Origin: Loripinus fragilis
Taxonomy: Eukaryota > Mollusca > Bivalvia > Lucinida > Lucinidae
Direction of reading: 5' to 3'
DNA: 64,000 bases
Assembly (NCBI GenBank): GCA_964019695.1
Contig: OZ026525.1
Span: forward strand, 92,971,779-93,035,778
Shown here piece after piece: positions 40,904 through 52,244 of this stretch; position 1 is the first letter of the stretch; each line of letters opens with the position of its first letter. The notes under the pieces are model-generated. The model did not search any database. It saw only the letters and a list, made by a program, of their open reading frames with translations, and was not told the origin of the DNA. Both the position numbers and the translations under genes were made by a program.

Positions 40904-41937
40904 AATGTGCAGGCTCACCTATGCCGTCACTAGTCAGTTCTGTGATAAAATAACATTTCTTCCCCATAAGTTACTAAGTTGGGTAATATAACAGAATAAT
41001 CTCCATCACAGCATAACGTTAATAACACAAATTTTCTAAAACTTAAGTTCTTTGTATAAAAATATCAATACCGTAAATGTTCTGAAATTCCGAACATTTT
41101 TCTCTTTCTATTCTCAGATAAAATGTTGGTTTTCAGGGCTGGAATTTGCAAAATGCTTGTCAGATTAGCAAAAAGGGAAGACCCTGATCAGACTGCTTCA
41201 CCAGATCTGGGTCTGCCCTGTTTGTCTAGGCCTTTTTTGCAGGCATTTAGGGATCAAAATTTTAAAACATTTACCATATAAAGAATTTGTAGTTCAATAT
41301 AAAAATACTTAGTTTTGTAGTTAAACACCCTGTTAGAACTGACCAATTAAATATTTACATGTACAGCAATATATACAAAAACGTCCTGAGCCTTATTTTG
41401 AAATAAAACTGTAAACAATATAAACAACACCCTTTACTCCATAGGCTATTTTTAGATCATGACATCGTTTTCTATTTTTATATAACATTGAAAAAAATCA
41501 AGTAAAAATTTTAAGTTATGTTTTGAATAGTTTTGAAAATACATGATATTTCAAAGGCGTCAAATGGCGTTATTATGGAGTAAAGGGTTAAATATCTTGA
41601 TTTTAGTCAAAAAATCATTTTAACTTTCATACCTGCCATAAACTGTGGACTCAGATCTGTGAGATTAACCAAAATTTTAAGGGAGATTTGATAAAATTTT
41701 GTGAGATTTTCACAAAAACCACTTTGGAACTCCCCCAAAGTAACCAAAAAACTTTTTTTAATGTAAGAAAACTTGTGATAAACACATAAGTGTGATTTAT
41801 GATTATTTCTTTATGAAGTGTGTATTTGCGGGTCGGTCTGAAAATTCTGTGAAATTTGAAAATCTTATGGGAATTCGCTTTCTGAAGGGCCAAATTCTGT
41901 GAGATTTTATCTCAAGTGTGAGATATGGCATGTATGC
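40904..41937. other. Intergenic sequence, nothing firmly recognised
   Basis: A short CCTGATCAGACTGCTTCACC/GATCTGGGTCTG palindrome at about 41180 looks like a PAL-8 fragment. TGTGAGATTTTATCTC-like words repeat at 41640-41930. No exon. Confidence 0.35.
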
Positions 41938-42060
41938 TCTTTGCTTGCTTCAGACAACCTTTGCGAACAGTTAGGCCCCAGATCTGACCCACCAAAATAT
42001 CAAGCCTGATCTGAATCCAAACTGTTTGACTGATGGTATTCTAGAAAGAAGTTTCTTGAA
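41938..42060. repeat. PAL-2 fragment
   Basis: CAACCTTTGCGAACAGTTAG, CAGATCTGACCCACC and CTGATCTGAATCCAAACTG. The right arm is truncated at TTCTTGAAAAGTG. Confidence 0.6.
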
Positions 42061-42294
42061 AAGTGAATTGTATACCCTTAAAGTGTCAATCACAACAAAA
42101 GTTGTCAGCTTTTGTCATCTGCTAAAATGTTTTAGAAGGGTTCAAGCCTATATGGTAATACAGTAATGAACCAGATCGGAAGTAGATCTGGATCATCACT
42201 CTGCCTCTACACTTGCATTGGTCAATAATGTTAGCAAATATATGAAGCAGACGACTTAAGCAGATGGCATTTTCAAACACATTTGTTTCAGACA

Positions 42295-42495
42295 CTTTGT
42301 AACCAAATCTGCATGCTGGGTAATTTTTCATGATTTTATTGTCGTCTGCTGACTTTATTAAAAATTAACTTTTTCTAAAAAAATTTCCAGGAACACTATC
42401 AGGGTGTCCAACATTTCGGATTCAGTTCAGGACTGATGTTATCTTGCAAAGGTTATCAGCAGACGATAAAAGTTGCCACCAGCAAGAAGAGTTAA
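42295..42495. repeat. PAL-2 element, opposite orientation
   Basis: AATCTGCATGCTGGGTAATT at the left; TTATCAGCAGACGATAAAAG at the right. Half of the central palindrome is deleted. Confidence 0.7.
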
Positions 42496-42575
42496 TATGA
42501 ACACTAAGAAATTTGTGTCTAACATTGGAATGTATAGATAATATTGAGCTTCCCTATAAACTAATACAAAATTAC

Positions 42576-43001
42576 TTAGGCCAGAATTTTTTTTATTGAT
42601 TTACGAACCCTCCTACTGTAATTTTCCAGAAAGTAGAAAAAAAAAAATTTCTAATTTATTTATTTTTATCCGCCGACTCTAAATATTAATTGTTTTTTTT
42701 TTTAAAAAAAAATAATATATTTTTGAGGTTCTGTTTATGTATTTTTGAGAGTGACACTGTTAAAAGTGATTGTCCTGCCAAGATTTTTTACGAAAATGAT
42801 GAAATATTTAAAGATACAGACTGTTGGTTTACTTTACTAGTTTAACTGTTTGTTCTGGAGATATTAAAAAGATAAAAAGCTCAGAAAATGTCCAGTTTAT
42901 TGGTAATTGTTAGAGCTTTTTTAATTATTTTTTTCGTCCCCCCGACCCTAAATCTGAAAAAAAATCCCGTAAATCAACTATTAAAAAAACTCTGGCCTTA
43001 A
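42576..43001. repeat. MITE with about 35-bp terminal inverted repeats
   Basis: Left TAGGCCAGAATTTTTTTTAT and TGATTTACG; right CGTAAATCAACTATTAAAAA and ACTCTGGCCTTA, complementary with a few mismatches. The interior is extremely A/T-rich with long A and T runs. Confidence 0.75.
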
Positions 43002-43300
43002 TAGCTTACAAAAATTTGAGCATTGGACAACTGACCATTTCTAAAACTAAACTGAAAAAAATTACTAGTTTTCATTATATTCTGACATAGAAAAACTTAT
43101 TCATTCTGACTATTAAAACCCCACTGATTCATTTTTAAGGTTTAAAGGGAACATTCGGATTCATCACTCATACAGAATAAAAGTATTACAAAATTGGAGA
43201 GAGGGCTCCTTTAAGCAAAAGGGTCAATAATTTTGATTTGGATATTTGATCATAAACATATAACCCACTATGAAGGGTCACAAAACTTCAAGATAAGATA

Positions 43301-43507
43301 TTCAGTAAACCTGTCTTAAGCAGCCACTCAAAAACAAGACCAAAAATTGATTTTCAAGACTGATTATTGCTTAATGCAGGTCAAAAGTATTGCAGAATGC
43401 TCCAAGAGCATTCTGCAATACGTTTGACCTTCATTAAGCTACCATTTGTCATTTAGACCTTTGTTTTGTCTATTTTTGAGTGGCCGCTTAAGACAGATAT
43501 TACTGTA
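43301..43507. repeat. PAL-5 element
   Basis: TTCAGTAAACCTGTCTTAAG and CTTAAGACAGATATTACTG at the ends. The centre is GCAGAATGCTCCAAGAGCAT then TCTGC, a full-length hairpin. Confidence 0.86.
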
Positions 43508-43641
43508 TAGAGAGTGAATATAATGTATACTGAAATTCCTACTACTGGTTATTTGGTAAAAGTTTGGAAGAATTGTGTAGAACCAGATCTGACCACTCCT
43601 GAGCCGTCAGAATATGACCTTCAGTGTCTGCTATCTGTACA

Positions 43642-43714
43642 AATATGAGCCGTGACATGTGATTTCCAACAATGTGGCGTTTTGACATGTGAAGACTCGG
43701 ACAACCCTGTTTAG
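43642..43714. repeat. PAL-4 fragment
   Basis: AATATGAGCCGTGACATGTG and CAACAATGTGGCGTTTTGAC only; broken after ACAACCCTGTTTAG. Confidence 0.65.
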
Positions 43715-43844
43715 ACAAGGGTAAAAGCTGAAAATGAGGTGTGGTTTTATTTCAAAGTAACTGTATCATATTACTACTCTAGTGAAGACATAATGATTCA
43801 AATTTCAAAGCACCAGCAAAATAGCGTCTGATTATTGTTTAGCA

Positions 43845-43990
43845 TAAATATAGACACAGTGTGGACATAGATCGGACGGGTCCTACAGGAGCAGTCTGAT
43901 CTGCATCTACACTGTCTGTTAACGAAGCTTCAAAATTGTTCAGCAAACAACAAAAACATACAACTTTTAGAGATAGGTGCCTTAAAGGTT
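43845..43990. repeat. PAL-8-related palindrome
   Basis: GATCGGACGGGTCCTACAGG then AGCAGTCTGATCTGC, and GACACAGTGTGGAC facing ATCTACACTGTCTG. Confidence 0.55.
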
Positions 43991-44337
43991 AATGCATAGG
44001 AGGTCAGATCATATAAGGTCTGGACTTTCATGAAATGCCCGCACATTTGCACGGCTCAAAGAGCTTATTAACTCTTTACTAAATTATAAATAAAGCCTGA
44101 TTTCCCTCCCTTAGTAAATGAAACGACCGAGCCACGATCAGACATGAATATTTAAGTTGCAGCCTTTACAGTAAGCAAAAGGCTATTAATATATAAAACA
44201 TTGTAATACATTAGTTTTATATATAAAAAAAATTGTAGTTAAAAAGGTGTGAGAGGGGGATGGTCCTCCCCGACCCCCAATGCACCAAATGGACGGGGAG
44301 AATAAAGCAAAAACAACATGAAAACAAAAAAACAACA

Positions 44338-44505
44338 ACTGTGCAGCCTCTTTTTATGCCTAGAGACTCCAAATGATGTTCAGTCAGTAGCTTAACAGTC
44401 ATGTAATATTCAAACGACCGGCAAAGTCTGATCAGACTGCGCATATTACACAGGCTCTGTTCACACAAACCACAGTTTTGGAAATCTCATGTCGTGACTC
44501 ATTTA
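44338..44505. repeat. PAL-4 element, right part
   Basis: CTGTGCAGCCTCTTTTTATG, GATCAGACTGCGCATAT, and right end CATGTCGTGACTCAT. The left end is replaced by unrelated sequence. Confidence 0.7.
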
Positions 44506-44908
44506 TATCATCAACATGCCCACCAATCCAACTCCTTCATGGCATAAATGTATACCATTTCGATTAAACTCTCTATTTCCTAATTTTGAGAGCCAAATTT
44601 AGAAATCTGGCAATGCTATTCGAGACACTCATTGAAGTTTTTGACACTGCTATCGGTTTTAAGAGGATATTCTGTTAGACAGTTTAAAATGTTTTTAAAT
44701 GACGAAAAATGACATTTTTCAACTTCAACATATATTCTAGAATCATTTTATGTGCTAGGGCACACTATTTAAGGTATGTCTAAGGTAAACAGCAAAGCCA
44801 TTGAATGGCATCTTTGGATTTCTAAAATTTTGTATTTGTTAGACAAAAATAATGATTTTGATGAATTTAAGATCTATCACATTCATAGGAAACAGGACGA
44901 GGTCCCTG
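44506..44908. other. Intergenic sequence, nothing recognised
   Basis: No open frame, repeat or element end that I can support. Confidence 0.35.
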
Positions 44909-45105
44909 TTTGTTTGATTTGATCCTTTACGTCCCATCAACAATCTTTCAGTTGAACAGGGACGGGTCTTCCTGGGTTGAACCAGTACTAAGGTAAGATA
45001 AATGTGTCTTGCTCAAGGACCACAACGCAGTGATGCCGGTGAGGCTCGAACCCGCAGCCCCTCGGCCTCAAGTCAAGCACTCTACCACTGAGCCACTGCG
45101 CTCCC
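44909..45105 (-). mobile_element. SINE-A, full-length
   Basis: Minus-strand head GGGAGCGCAGTGGCTCAGTG and B box GGGTTCGAGCCTCACC. AGGTCCCT occurs at 44900-44907 and 45115-45122, a possible 8-bp target duplication. Confidence 0.9.
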
Positions 45106-45319
45106 TAAAAAAACAGGTCCCTCTTCTTCATAACACAGTATTGATTTTATGCAATGAAGAAGCTGGATTGATGGCCGTGATCAAGTTTTTCTTGCGTCAA
45201 GGCTCATATAAGTCCCCACCCCTTTGTCTGGCAAAGCACAAAGCTAATGGTCACCACATTCCCGCAAAGCTGTTGAAATATTTGATATGAGCCAGTATAC
45301 AGCATAAGCTACAAGTTGC

Positions 45320-45450
45320 TGTAGGCACACATCAAGGACTCTGATCAGCCTGCACATCCGTACTGTCTGATCAGAGCTTCCCATAGGCGCTCTATGGGTA
45401 GCCAAGGGTCCATCATTTCTTCAGTTGTAAAACAAAGACTCTGATCAGAC
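45320..45450. repeat. Hairpin repeat related to 7335-7470
   Basis: AAGGACTCTGATCAGCCTGC and ACAAAGACTCTGATCAGACT bracket the palindromic GGCGCTCTATGGGTAGCC region. Confidence 0.55.
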
Positions 45451-45539
45451 TGTGTTGATGTGCAAAATGATTTGAATTTTTAGTGTACACAAATAACAGC
45501 TTATACCTTATTCCGGATACCAACAGATAGTGTAAAAGC

Positions 45540-45744
45540 CAGTGGCGGATCCAAAGGGGGTTCGCTTGAACCCGCCTCCCATTTTTAAATATCCTATGAA
45601 AATGAAATAATTTGGTCTCGGTGAGACCAAATTATTTCATTTTCATGGGATATTTAAGAAAAAATGAGATAAAATCAGCAAAGTGAACTTCCCACATCTT
45701 AATACATATGGACCCCCTTTTAAGAAATCCTGGAGCCGCCCCTG
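45540..45744. mobile_element. PAL-6 hAT-like MITE in the HPD 3' UTR
   Basis: CAGTGGCGGATCCAAAGGGG at the left, AATCCTGGAGCCGCCCCTG at the right. Central hairpin AATTTGGTCTCGGTGAGACC is intact. The right end is only 21 bp from the HPD stop codon, so HPD transcripts probably contain it or terminate within it. Confidence 0.88.
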
Positions 45745-45765
45745 AAAGCTTCTATAGAGAATGAA

Positions 45766-45840
45766 TTAGAGATTGCCCCTTTCTGCCTGTTCCAACTCTA
45801 TTGCTTCAAACAATGCCTTGAAGTTACCCACTCCAAATCC
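45766..45840 (-). CDS. HPD: HPD (4-hydroxyphenylpyruvate dioxygenase) last coding exon
   Basis: After the acceptor TTTTTTTCAG (minus strand) the exon reads [24 protein letters not shown] and TAA. The human enzyme has [24 protein letters not shown] followed by a short extra tail, so this protein ends about a dozen residues earlier. The two Phe of GFGxGNF (359 and 364 in human numbering) stack on substrate or inhibitor in known structures. HPD turns 4-hydroxyphenylpyruvate into homogentisate with Fe(II) and O2 in tyrosine breakdown. Phase 0 at the start. Confidence 0.95.
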   Translation of the reverse strand, partial: GFGVGNFKALFEAIELEQAERGNL

Positions 45841-46388
45841 CTGAAAAAAAACAAAGCATCATTAAAGAGACTTAGTCTGCAACTATGAACTTTTTTCGAA
45901 TTTTTTTATTTTCTTTTTAAATCATTTGTAAAAGTAGAATAAAGTTAATTTTCACAATGAATCTGTTCACTTTAGCTGAAAACTGCACGGAAAAGTGAAT
46001 TATCTTATAAAAACAGGTGTGTTGGTAATTATTTGCTTCCCTCCAATAATTATAGACAGTTAATTTTAACATAAATGCTGTTGTTTTGATACTGATAATT
46101 TGTTAAGATTTACGAAATTGGTAAAATGTATACCTGAATTCTGTGTTCTTGAAAAATAGATACATTAGTTCTAAAATTAAAAGTTCAAAAGTTACAGACT
46201 ATGCAGCTTAAAGTATCTTTTTGAATGATTAAAGATATGTCCCTTCATAGTCAAGAAAATTATTGCAAATATCACAGATGTAAAATTTGACTTTTCAAAA
46301 ATGGATTTTAGGGAGATTCAGGCCTTAACAGGACATCTTATAATTGAACCCAAAAATTAGATTTTCATTGTAATAATGAGCAATTATA
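45841..46388. other. HPD intron, nothing recognised
   Basis: AT-rich intron between the last two HPD exons. No repeat that I can name. Confidence 0.4.
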
Positions 46389-46455
46389 TCAGATCCTCTA
46401 TATATTGGACACAAAATCAAAATTTATTTTTGTGTCCAGTATATAGGGGATCTGA
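46389..46455. repeat. 67-bp near-perfect hairpin
   Basis: CAGATCCTCTATATATTGGA then CACAAAA faces TTTTGTGTCCAGTATATAGG then GGATCTG. Nearby GTCATGTTGCGGCTCCCAAA recurs at about 51308, so it may be part of a longer dispersed repeat. Confidence 0.8.
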
Positions 46456-46624
46456 CAATTTATATAACATGGTCATGTTGCGGCTCCCAAATTTTATATG
46501 ATGCAATTTTACAAAAGTGAAGACATTGTGCAGCCAGAATTGGCATGTCAAGATCAGCTAACTGAGTCTGTTTTAGTAGAACTTCATTTAAAATTCAAAA
46601 TTAACAGTGCCCCACTCTTTAAAC

Positions 46625-46820
46625 TACAGTAAAACCTGTCTTAACGGCCACTCAAAAAAGACCAAAAAATTGGTTTTCAAGACTGATTGTTACTTAATGC
46701 AGGTCAGAAGGCCAAAAGGAGCATTCTGCAATACTTGTAACCTTCAATAAGCTACCATTTACCATTAAGAAATTTGTTTTGTCTATTTTAAAGTGGCCAC
46801 TTAGGACAGGTTTTACTGTA
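46625..46820. repeat. PAL-5 element
   Basis: TACAGTAAAACCTGTCTTAA and GGACAGGTTTTACTGTA at the ends. The centre is partly lost (AAGGCCAAAAGGAGCATTCT). Confidence 0.83.
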
Positions 46821-46985
46821 CATCAACCAAGCATGGATAATGGAGGGCAATAGCCAGTACGCCATTTTTAAAGCCTATGTGAGTGAATAAAACTGGGCGC
46901 AGTGAGTGCACTGCATATGGTAAACTGCGTTTGGCCTCACTGCGCCATCAATATAACTATAAAACAAGACAAAATCAAAGTATAC

Positions 46986-48019
<1,034 letters not shown>

Positions 48020-48165
48020 CCCCTTTAAACTCATCATTATTTTCTTGCCCATCAATTAAAATATATGTTTTGTGTGCTCAAAAGAACCGTCTCATTGACA
48101 CGGTTCTTTTGACTACCAATAACATATGTTTTGCTTGAAAAATAAGAAACATAATTTTTGAGCCT
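48020..48165. repeat. PAL-1 hairpin MITE
   Basis: AAGAACCGTCTCATTGACAC then GGTTCTTTTGACTACC, with arms TTTTCTTGCCCATCAATTAA and TTGCTTGAAAAATAAGAAAC. Confidence 0.84.
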
Positions 48166-48382
48166 AATATTGTCATTATTTTCTGCTGCTACCTCTTTTA
48201 CAACTTTCACTAATGATTTGGTGGCGATTTCAATAAAATGAAAATGAAGAAAAGAGATATGAGCAGACAGACTAACAACGATGACCAAAATCTTAGTCTG
48301 AAGGGCACTTGATGTAAAAGTCAGAGGACATTTTCAGGACAAAAAACATAGGTTTAGATGACCAAACTTTTTGAGCGTAATA

Positions 48383-48530
48383 TTGTAAATATTTTCTAAT
48401 CCATCAGTTTGAACATATGTTTTGGGTGCTCAAAAGAATCTTCTCATTGAGACGGTTCTTTTGAGTACCCACAACATATGTTTTGGTTGAGAAAGAAGAA
48501 AATTATTTTTGGTACACACTCTTAACTAAA
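48383..48530. repeat. PAL-1 hairpin MITE
   Basis: AAGAATCTTCTCATTGAGAC then GGTTCTTTTGAGTACC. It lies about 220 bp from the previous copy in the same orientation. Confidence 0.85.
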
Positions 48531-48599
48531 GTCCTGAAAAAATATTGACGAATTAGGATAATCTTATTCCCTTAATATTGTAGGTATGCTGACTTTCAT

Positions 48600-49800
48600 T
48601 ATTGCACTATGGAATAACTGTATTTAAAATTTGCCTTTGGGGAGGTATCCCATAGGATACTTGGTCAGAAATGTTGTTTTACAGCAATGTGAAAGTATAG
48701 CAATCAAACGTGATTTCTGTTTGTATATCCAAGGATCAACCTCCCTAAATGACATTTTTAATATGGTTATCTGGTGACCCTTTTGTTCAGCTAACTTATA
48801 ATAAGGAGTCTTCATATGCATAGTGGATTCTGAGAAAACTATGTTTTAATATATTGATGGGACTCCAATATGACCGACCTTGGCTGAAAGGTCGAAGGTC
48901 AACCTTGACCTTTGGAACTTATTTATAGCCATTGTCTCATTAAGTGAGAATAATGACTTAGGCTTCCACAGTTTTCAAAAAAATTCCAATTTAATTGCAT
49001 TGGCAAGCAAATTTTACCTGACGTTAAGTAGGTCAAGGAAAACCTAGGATCATCATTTGAACAAACTTTGTAGGCCTCACACCTTAAATGCTATATACCA
49101 AGTCCCAAGATTATCGATCGGCCTTCTGGTTCCGGATAAGAAGATTTTTATAACGTTTTTACCATATCGGGGCATGGTGGCCATCTTGGTCATGTGACCA
49201 TAAAATTTTGTACAAATTTTGCATAAGGAGTCTTCACATGAAATTTGAGTTCAATTGGGCCAATGGTTTCTGAGAAAACTATGTTTTAATATATTAATGG
49301 GACTCCAATATAAGCGACCTAAGCTGAAAGGTCAAAGGTCGACCTTGACCTTTGGAACTTAACTATTCCACAGTTTTCAAAAAATCAACTTTTCAAAAAT
49401 TTACCCATTTAGCATAAGGAAGCAAAGTTTGACCTTGACGCTAAGTAGGTCAAAGACAACAAAGCATCATCATTTGAACAAACTTGGTAGGCCTCACATC
49501 CCCAATGCTACATACCAAGTCCCAAGGTCATCAGCCTTGTGGTTCTGGAGAAGATTTTTAAAGAGTTTTTTGTGGTACTTGATTGTATCGATTCCTGATC
49601 TTTGCACCCTTACTTACTTTTTACCATATATGGGCATGGCAGCCATCTTGGTCATGTGACCAAGACCATTTGAACAAACTTTCGTTCCCGTGTCCTAAGG
49701 AGTCTCCATATGAAATTTGAGTTTAATTGGCCCAGTGGTTTCAGAGGAGAAGGTGTTTGAAAAGGTTGACGGAGTGACTGGTATACTATTAGCTCACCCA
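48600..49800. repeat. About 440-bp degenerate tandem repeat, two full units and partials
   Basis: TGAGAAAACTATGTTTTAAT at 48831 recurs at 49271, followed in both by GGGACTCCAATAT and CCTTGACCTTTGGAACTTA. GGAGTCTTCATATG/GGAGTCTTCACATG/GGAGTCTCCATATG (about 48806, 49228, 49698) mark three units. The end GCTCACCCATGAGCC/GGCTCTGGTGAGC is palindromic. Lies in an HPD intron. Confidence 0.85.
49571..49619 (+). repeat. 49-bp recurrent module, copy 2, inserted in a tandem repeat unit
   Basis: The neighbouring repeat unit lacks it: unit 1 reads ATAACGTTTTTACCATAT, whereas here AAGAGTTTTT, the module, then TTTTTACCATAT. So it is a discrete insertion with T-rich sequence on both sides. Confidence 0.82.
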
Positions 49801-49847
49801 TGAGCCTTTGGCTCTGGTGAGCTTAAACACACACCAACAACAAATAC

Positions 49848-49964
49848 CTTATCCATATCTTCTGTAATGTTTATCTTTGATTTCTTGAGCCTCTCTTTGA
49901 GATTGGTGTAGTAGGTCACTGGTACCTCTAAGAAGTGTATACCTCTCTTCTTCATATTACTCAC
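49848..49964 (-). CDS. HPD: HPD coding exon, third from last
   Basis: 39 codons: VSNMKKRGIHFLEVPVTYYT, then NLKERLKKSKINITEDMDK. Human counterpart: [20 protein letters not shown] then [20 protein letters not shown]. It belongs to the C-terminal barrel of the dioxygenase, just after the second iron-ligand His, which must be encoded upstream. Acceptor CATGCAG and donor GTATTT on the minus strand; phase 0 at both ends. No further 5' exon could be found up to 64000, so the next intron exceeds 14 kb. Confidence 0.94.
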
Positions 49965-50509
49965 CTGCATGGGAAATCATAGTTTATAGAGGATATTTAT
50001 GTTTTGAGGAGAATACCAAATATATTTCATAGAGTGGTGAAAAAATCAGTTTTTTTCACTCGTGCTACACACTCGTGAAAATGCCAATACTTTCACTGAA
50101 AATGCTGATACTTTCACTACATGAGAGGAGATATATATATTTTTTTTCAAAAGAAAAGTAAATACTCAAAGGAGAGTTACGTACCTTTTTTCCTGGGTGT
50201 TTCTCGTCAGATTGTACCATTTCAGTGTGTTTATTGGGTATAATTTGCGGTGTAAACTTAGTTTGCCTTAGAACTGCATTTTTAAGAAATCAACCTTTAG
50301 AGAAAGTGTGACATATGACTTTCATTACATCTTGCAAACGAGCGCTATGCCAGGCCACTGTGTGATATCATATGGTTTGAAATTGATGTTACACATCCTA
50401 AGTGTTACTTTTGATAAAGACCCTTCATATAAAAAAAATTGAACTAGAACAGTCAGACTCAGACAAAGGGCCCCGCATAATGCCCTGCATTGAAAAGGTG
50501 ATATTCGTT
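49965..50509. other. HPD intron, nothing recognised
   Basis: CACTCGTGCTACACACTCGTG near 50060 is a local direct repeat. No exon on the minus strand. Confidence 0.35.
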
Positions 50510-51070
50510 TTGGCGACAATCTTGATTATCATTCATCATACAACACCCATATTTAGATATGAGCAATAGTTTGATGAAAGTAGTCCATATATAAAATTTG
50601 GAAGAAATTGAGTGACAAATGACTAAATGTGTAAACTGACAGTCGGCAGCTGTTTGTGCAGCCCTCTTGGTTATTGTTCATCGGACAATACCAACAGTCG
50701 ATCCATATATGTAATTTGGAAGAAATCGGTTGGAGTGTTCACACGTGCAAACTGACAGGCGGCAGCCATTTTGACGGCCATCTTGTTATCGTTCATCAGA
50801 CTAAACTTACATTCAAACTTAGGCGAGAGTTTGAACAAAGTAATTCATTCATGAAATTTAAAAGAAATGACTAAGGTAGAGTGTCCACATGTGCCAACTG
50901 AGAGGCGACAGCCATTTTGTCGGCCATCTTGGTTATAGTTCATGGGACAAAACCCATATTCAAACTTTGGCGAGAGTTTGATCGAAGCAATCCATATATG
51001 AAATTTGGAAGAAATCTGATTAAAAATGACTAAGTTAGAGTGCCCACAACAGCAGACGGATGGACAGACG
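50510..51070 (-). repeat. Degenerate tandem repeat, same family as 29904-30760, inverted
   Basis: GGCCATCTTGGTTATAGTTC, GAAATTTGGAAGAAATC and TTTGGCGAGAGTTTGA recur three to four times with 115-150-bp spacing. It ends in GGATGGACAGACGGACGG, a word also seen next to the plus-strand copies (28150 and 28300). Confidence 0.78.
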
Positions 51071-51617
51071 GACGGCCAACATTCGTTGGTGAGGCCCTAA
51101 AAAGTTTCAGTTCCATGTATATTACCAAAAAGCCTCGTGAAAAGATATAATTCATATCACTTACTAATGAATAGATATGATATCTTTTCACTATAAAAAT
51201 ATCAATTTTTTCACATTTGATACGCACTGAATTCAGTGCTTAGTAATAAAGAAAATGCAGTCCCTTTATAACACACCTCATTATAAGATGGATTTGGATA
51301 TAAGGAGGTCATGTTGTGGCTCCCAAATTATTTATTTTAATTTACAAAGGAATTTTAGGAACTGACAATTTCATGGTAATTTTCCTATAAAATATAGCAT
51401 TATAAAGGGATTGCACTGTATAGCCATGCATTAATGAGAAACAATTTTGGACAAACATTTTCCAGTCTTTACAATGGTGCAACTTCATTATCAATAAAGA
51501 TGCAATGTGTGGATAAAAATAGTGTGGATAAAAATACAGTGTGAAGCTTCCTCACTGATCCTCACTGTTTTTAAAAGCGAGTGTAGGTCTAGTTAAGCAA
51601 AATATGGGGCTTAAAAA
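51071..51617. other. HPD intron, nothing firmly recognised
   Basis: GTGGATAAAAATA is directly repeated at about 51510-51535, and GGTCATGTTGTGGCTCCCAA (about 51308) matches a word near 46470. Confidence 0.35.
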
Positions 51618-51725
51618 TACTAGAATTTTTATCTGTTTTAAACATATGGGTGCTCAAAAAGAGCTGGTTCTTTTGATAACCCAGAACATATGTTTTGGTT
51701 GAGATATTTAATTATGCACTCTTAT
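51618..51725. repeat. PAL-1 hairpin MITE, left half deleted
   Basis: ATATGGGTGCTCAAAAAGAG then CTGGTTCTTTTGATAACCC. The hairpin loop and part of each arm are lost. Confidence 0.72.
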
Positions 51726-51807
51726 CAAGGGCCCTGAGAGGGATAGAATTTTGACTCAATTTATGCACACCTTGCACTTTTTAGGAAGGGCCAGTTAAGC
51801 AATTTTT

Positions 51808-51965
51808 CTAGCGTAAAATTGTAATTATTTTCTTACCAATCAGTTTATACATGTTTTGGGTGCCCTAGAGAACCGTCTCATGGAGACGGTTCTTTTGAGT
51901 ACCCAAAACATGTGTTTTTGTTAAGAAATAAGAAAAATAATTTTCTGTTACGCACTCTTATCTGG
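51808..51965. repeat. PAL-1 hairpin MITE, well preserved
   Basis: GAGAACCGTCTCATGGAGAC then GGTTCTTTTGAGTACC; outer GCGTAAAATTGTAATTATTT faces AATAATTTTCTGTTACGC. Confidence 0.88.
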
Positions 51966-52003
51966 GGCCCTTGGTAAAATACAATATTTCCAAACGAAAA
52001 TTA

Positions 52004-52244
52004 TATGGGCCTCGAACCGAGAAAACCTGATTTTGTTGTATGGGAACAAAGAAGCTGCAGACCAGCCTGGGCATTCACAGTCTGATCAGCACCTTTGCAG
52101 TTTGCTTTTTGGAAAGTATTATTACTCCTCTTGGTACCCGCAAAATTTTGATATTCTAGCTAGTCTCTGTAGCTGTGCAGCCTGGTTGGAGTCTTACTTG
52201 GTCGAAAATCCCTAAAAACAGGTTTTCCTCAGTCTAGGCCCACA
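52004..52244. repeat. PAL-3 element
   Basis: ATGGGCCTCGAACCGAGAAA at the left and TTTTCCTCAGTCTAGGCCCA at the right, with GCTAGTCTCTGTAGCTGTGC inside. Confidence 0.83.
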
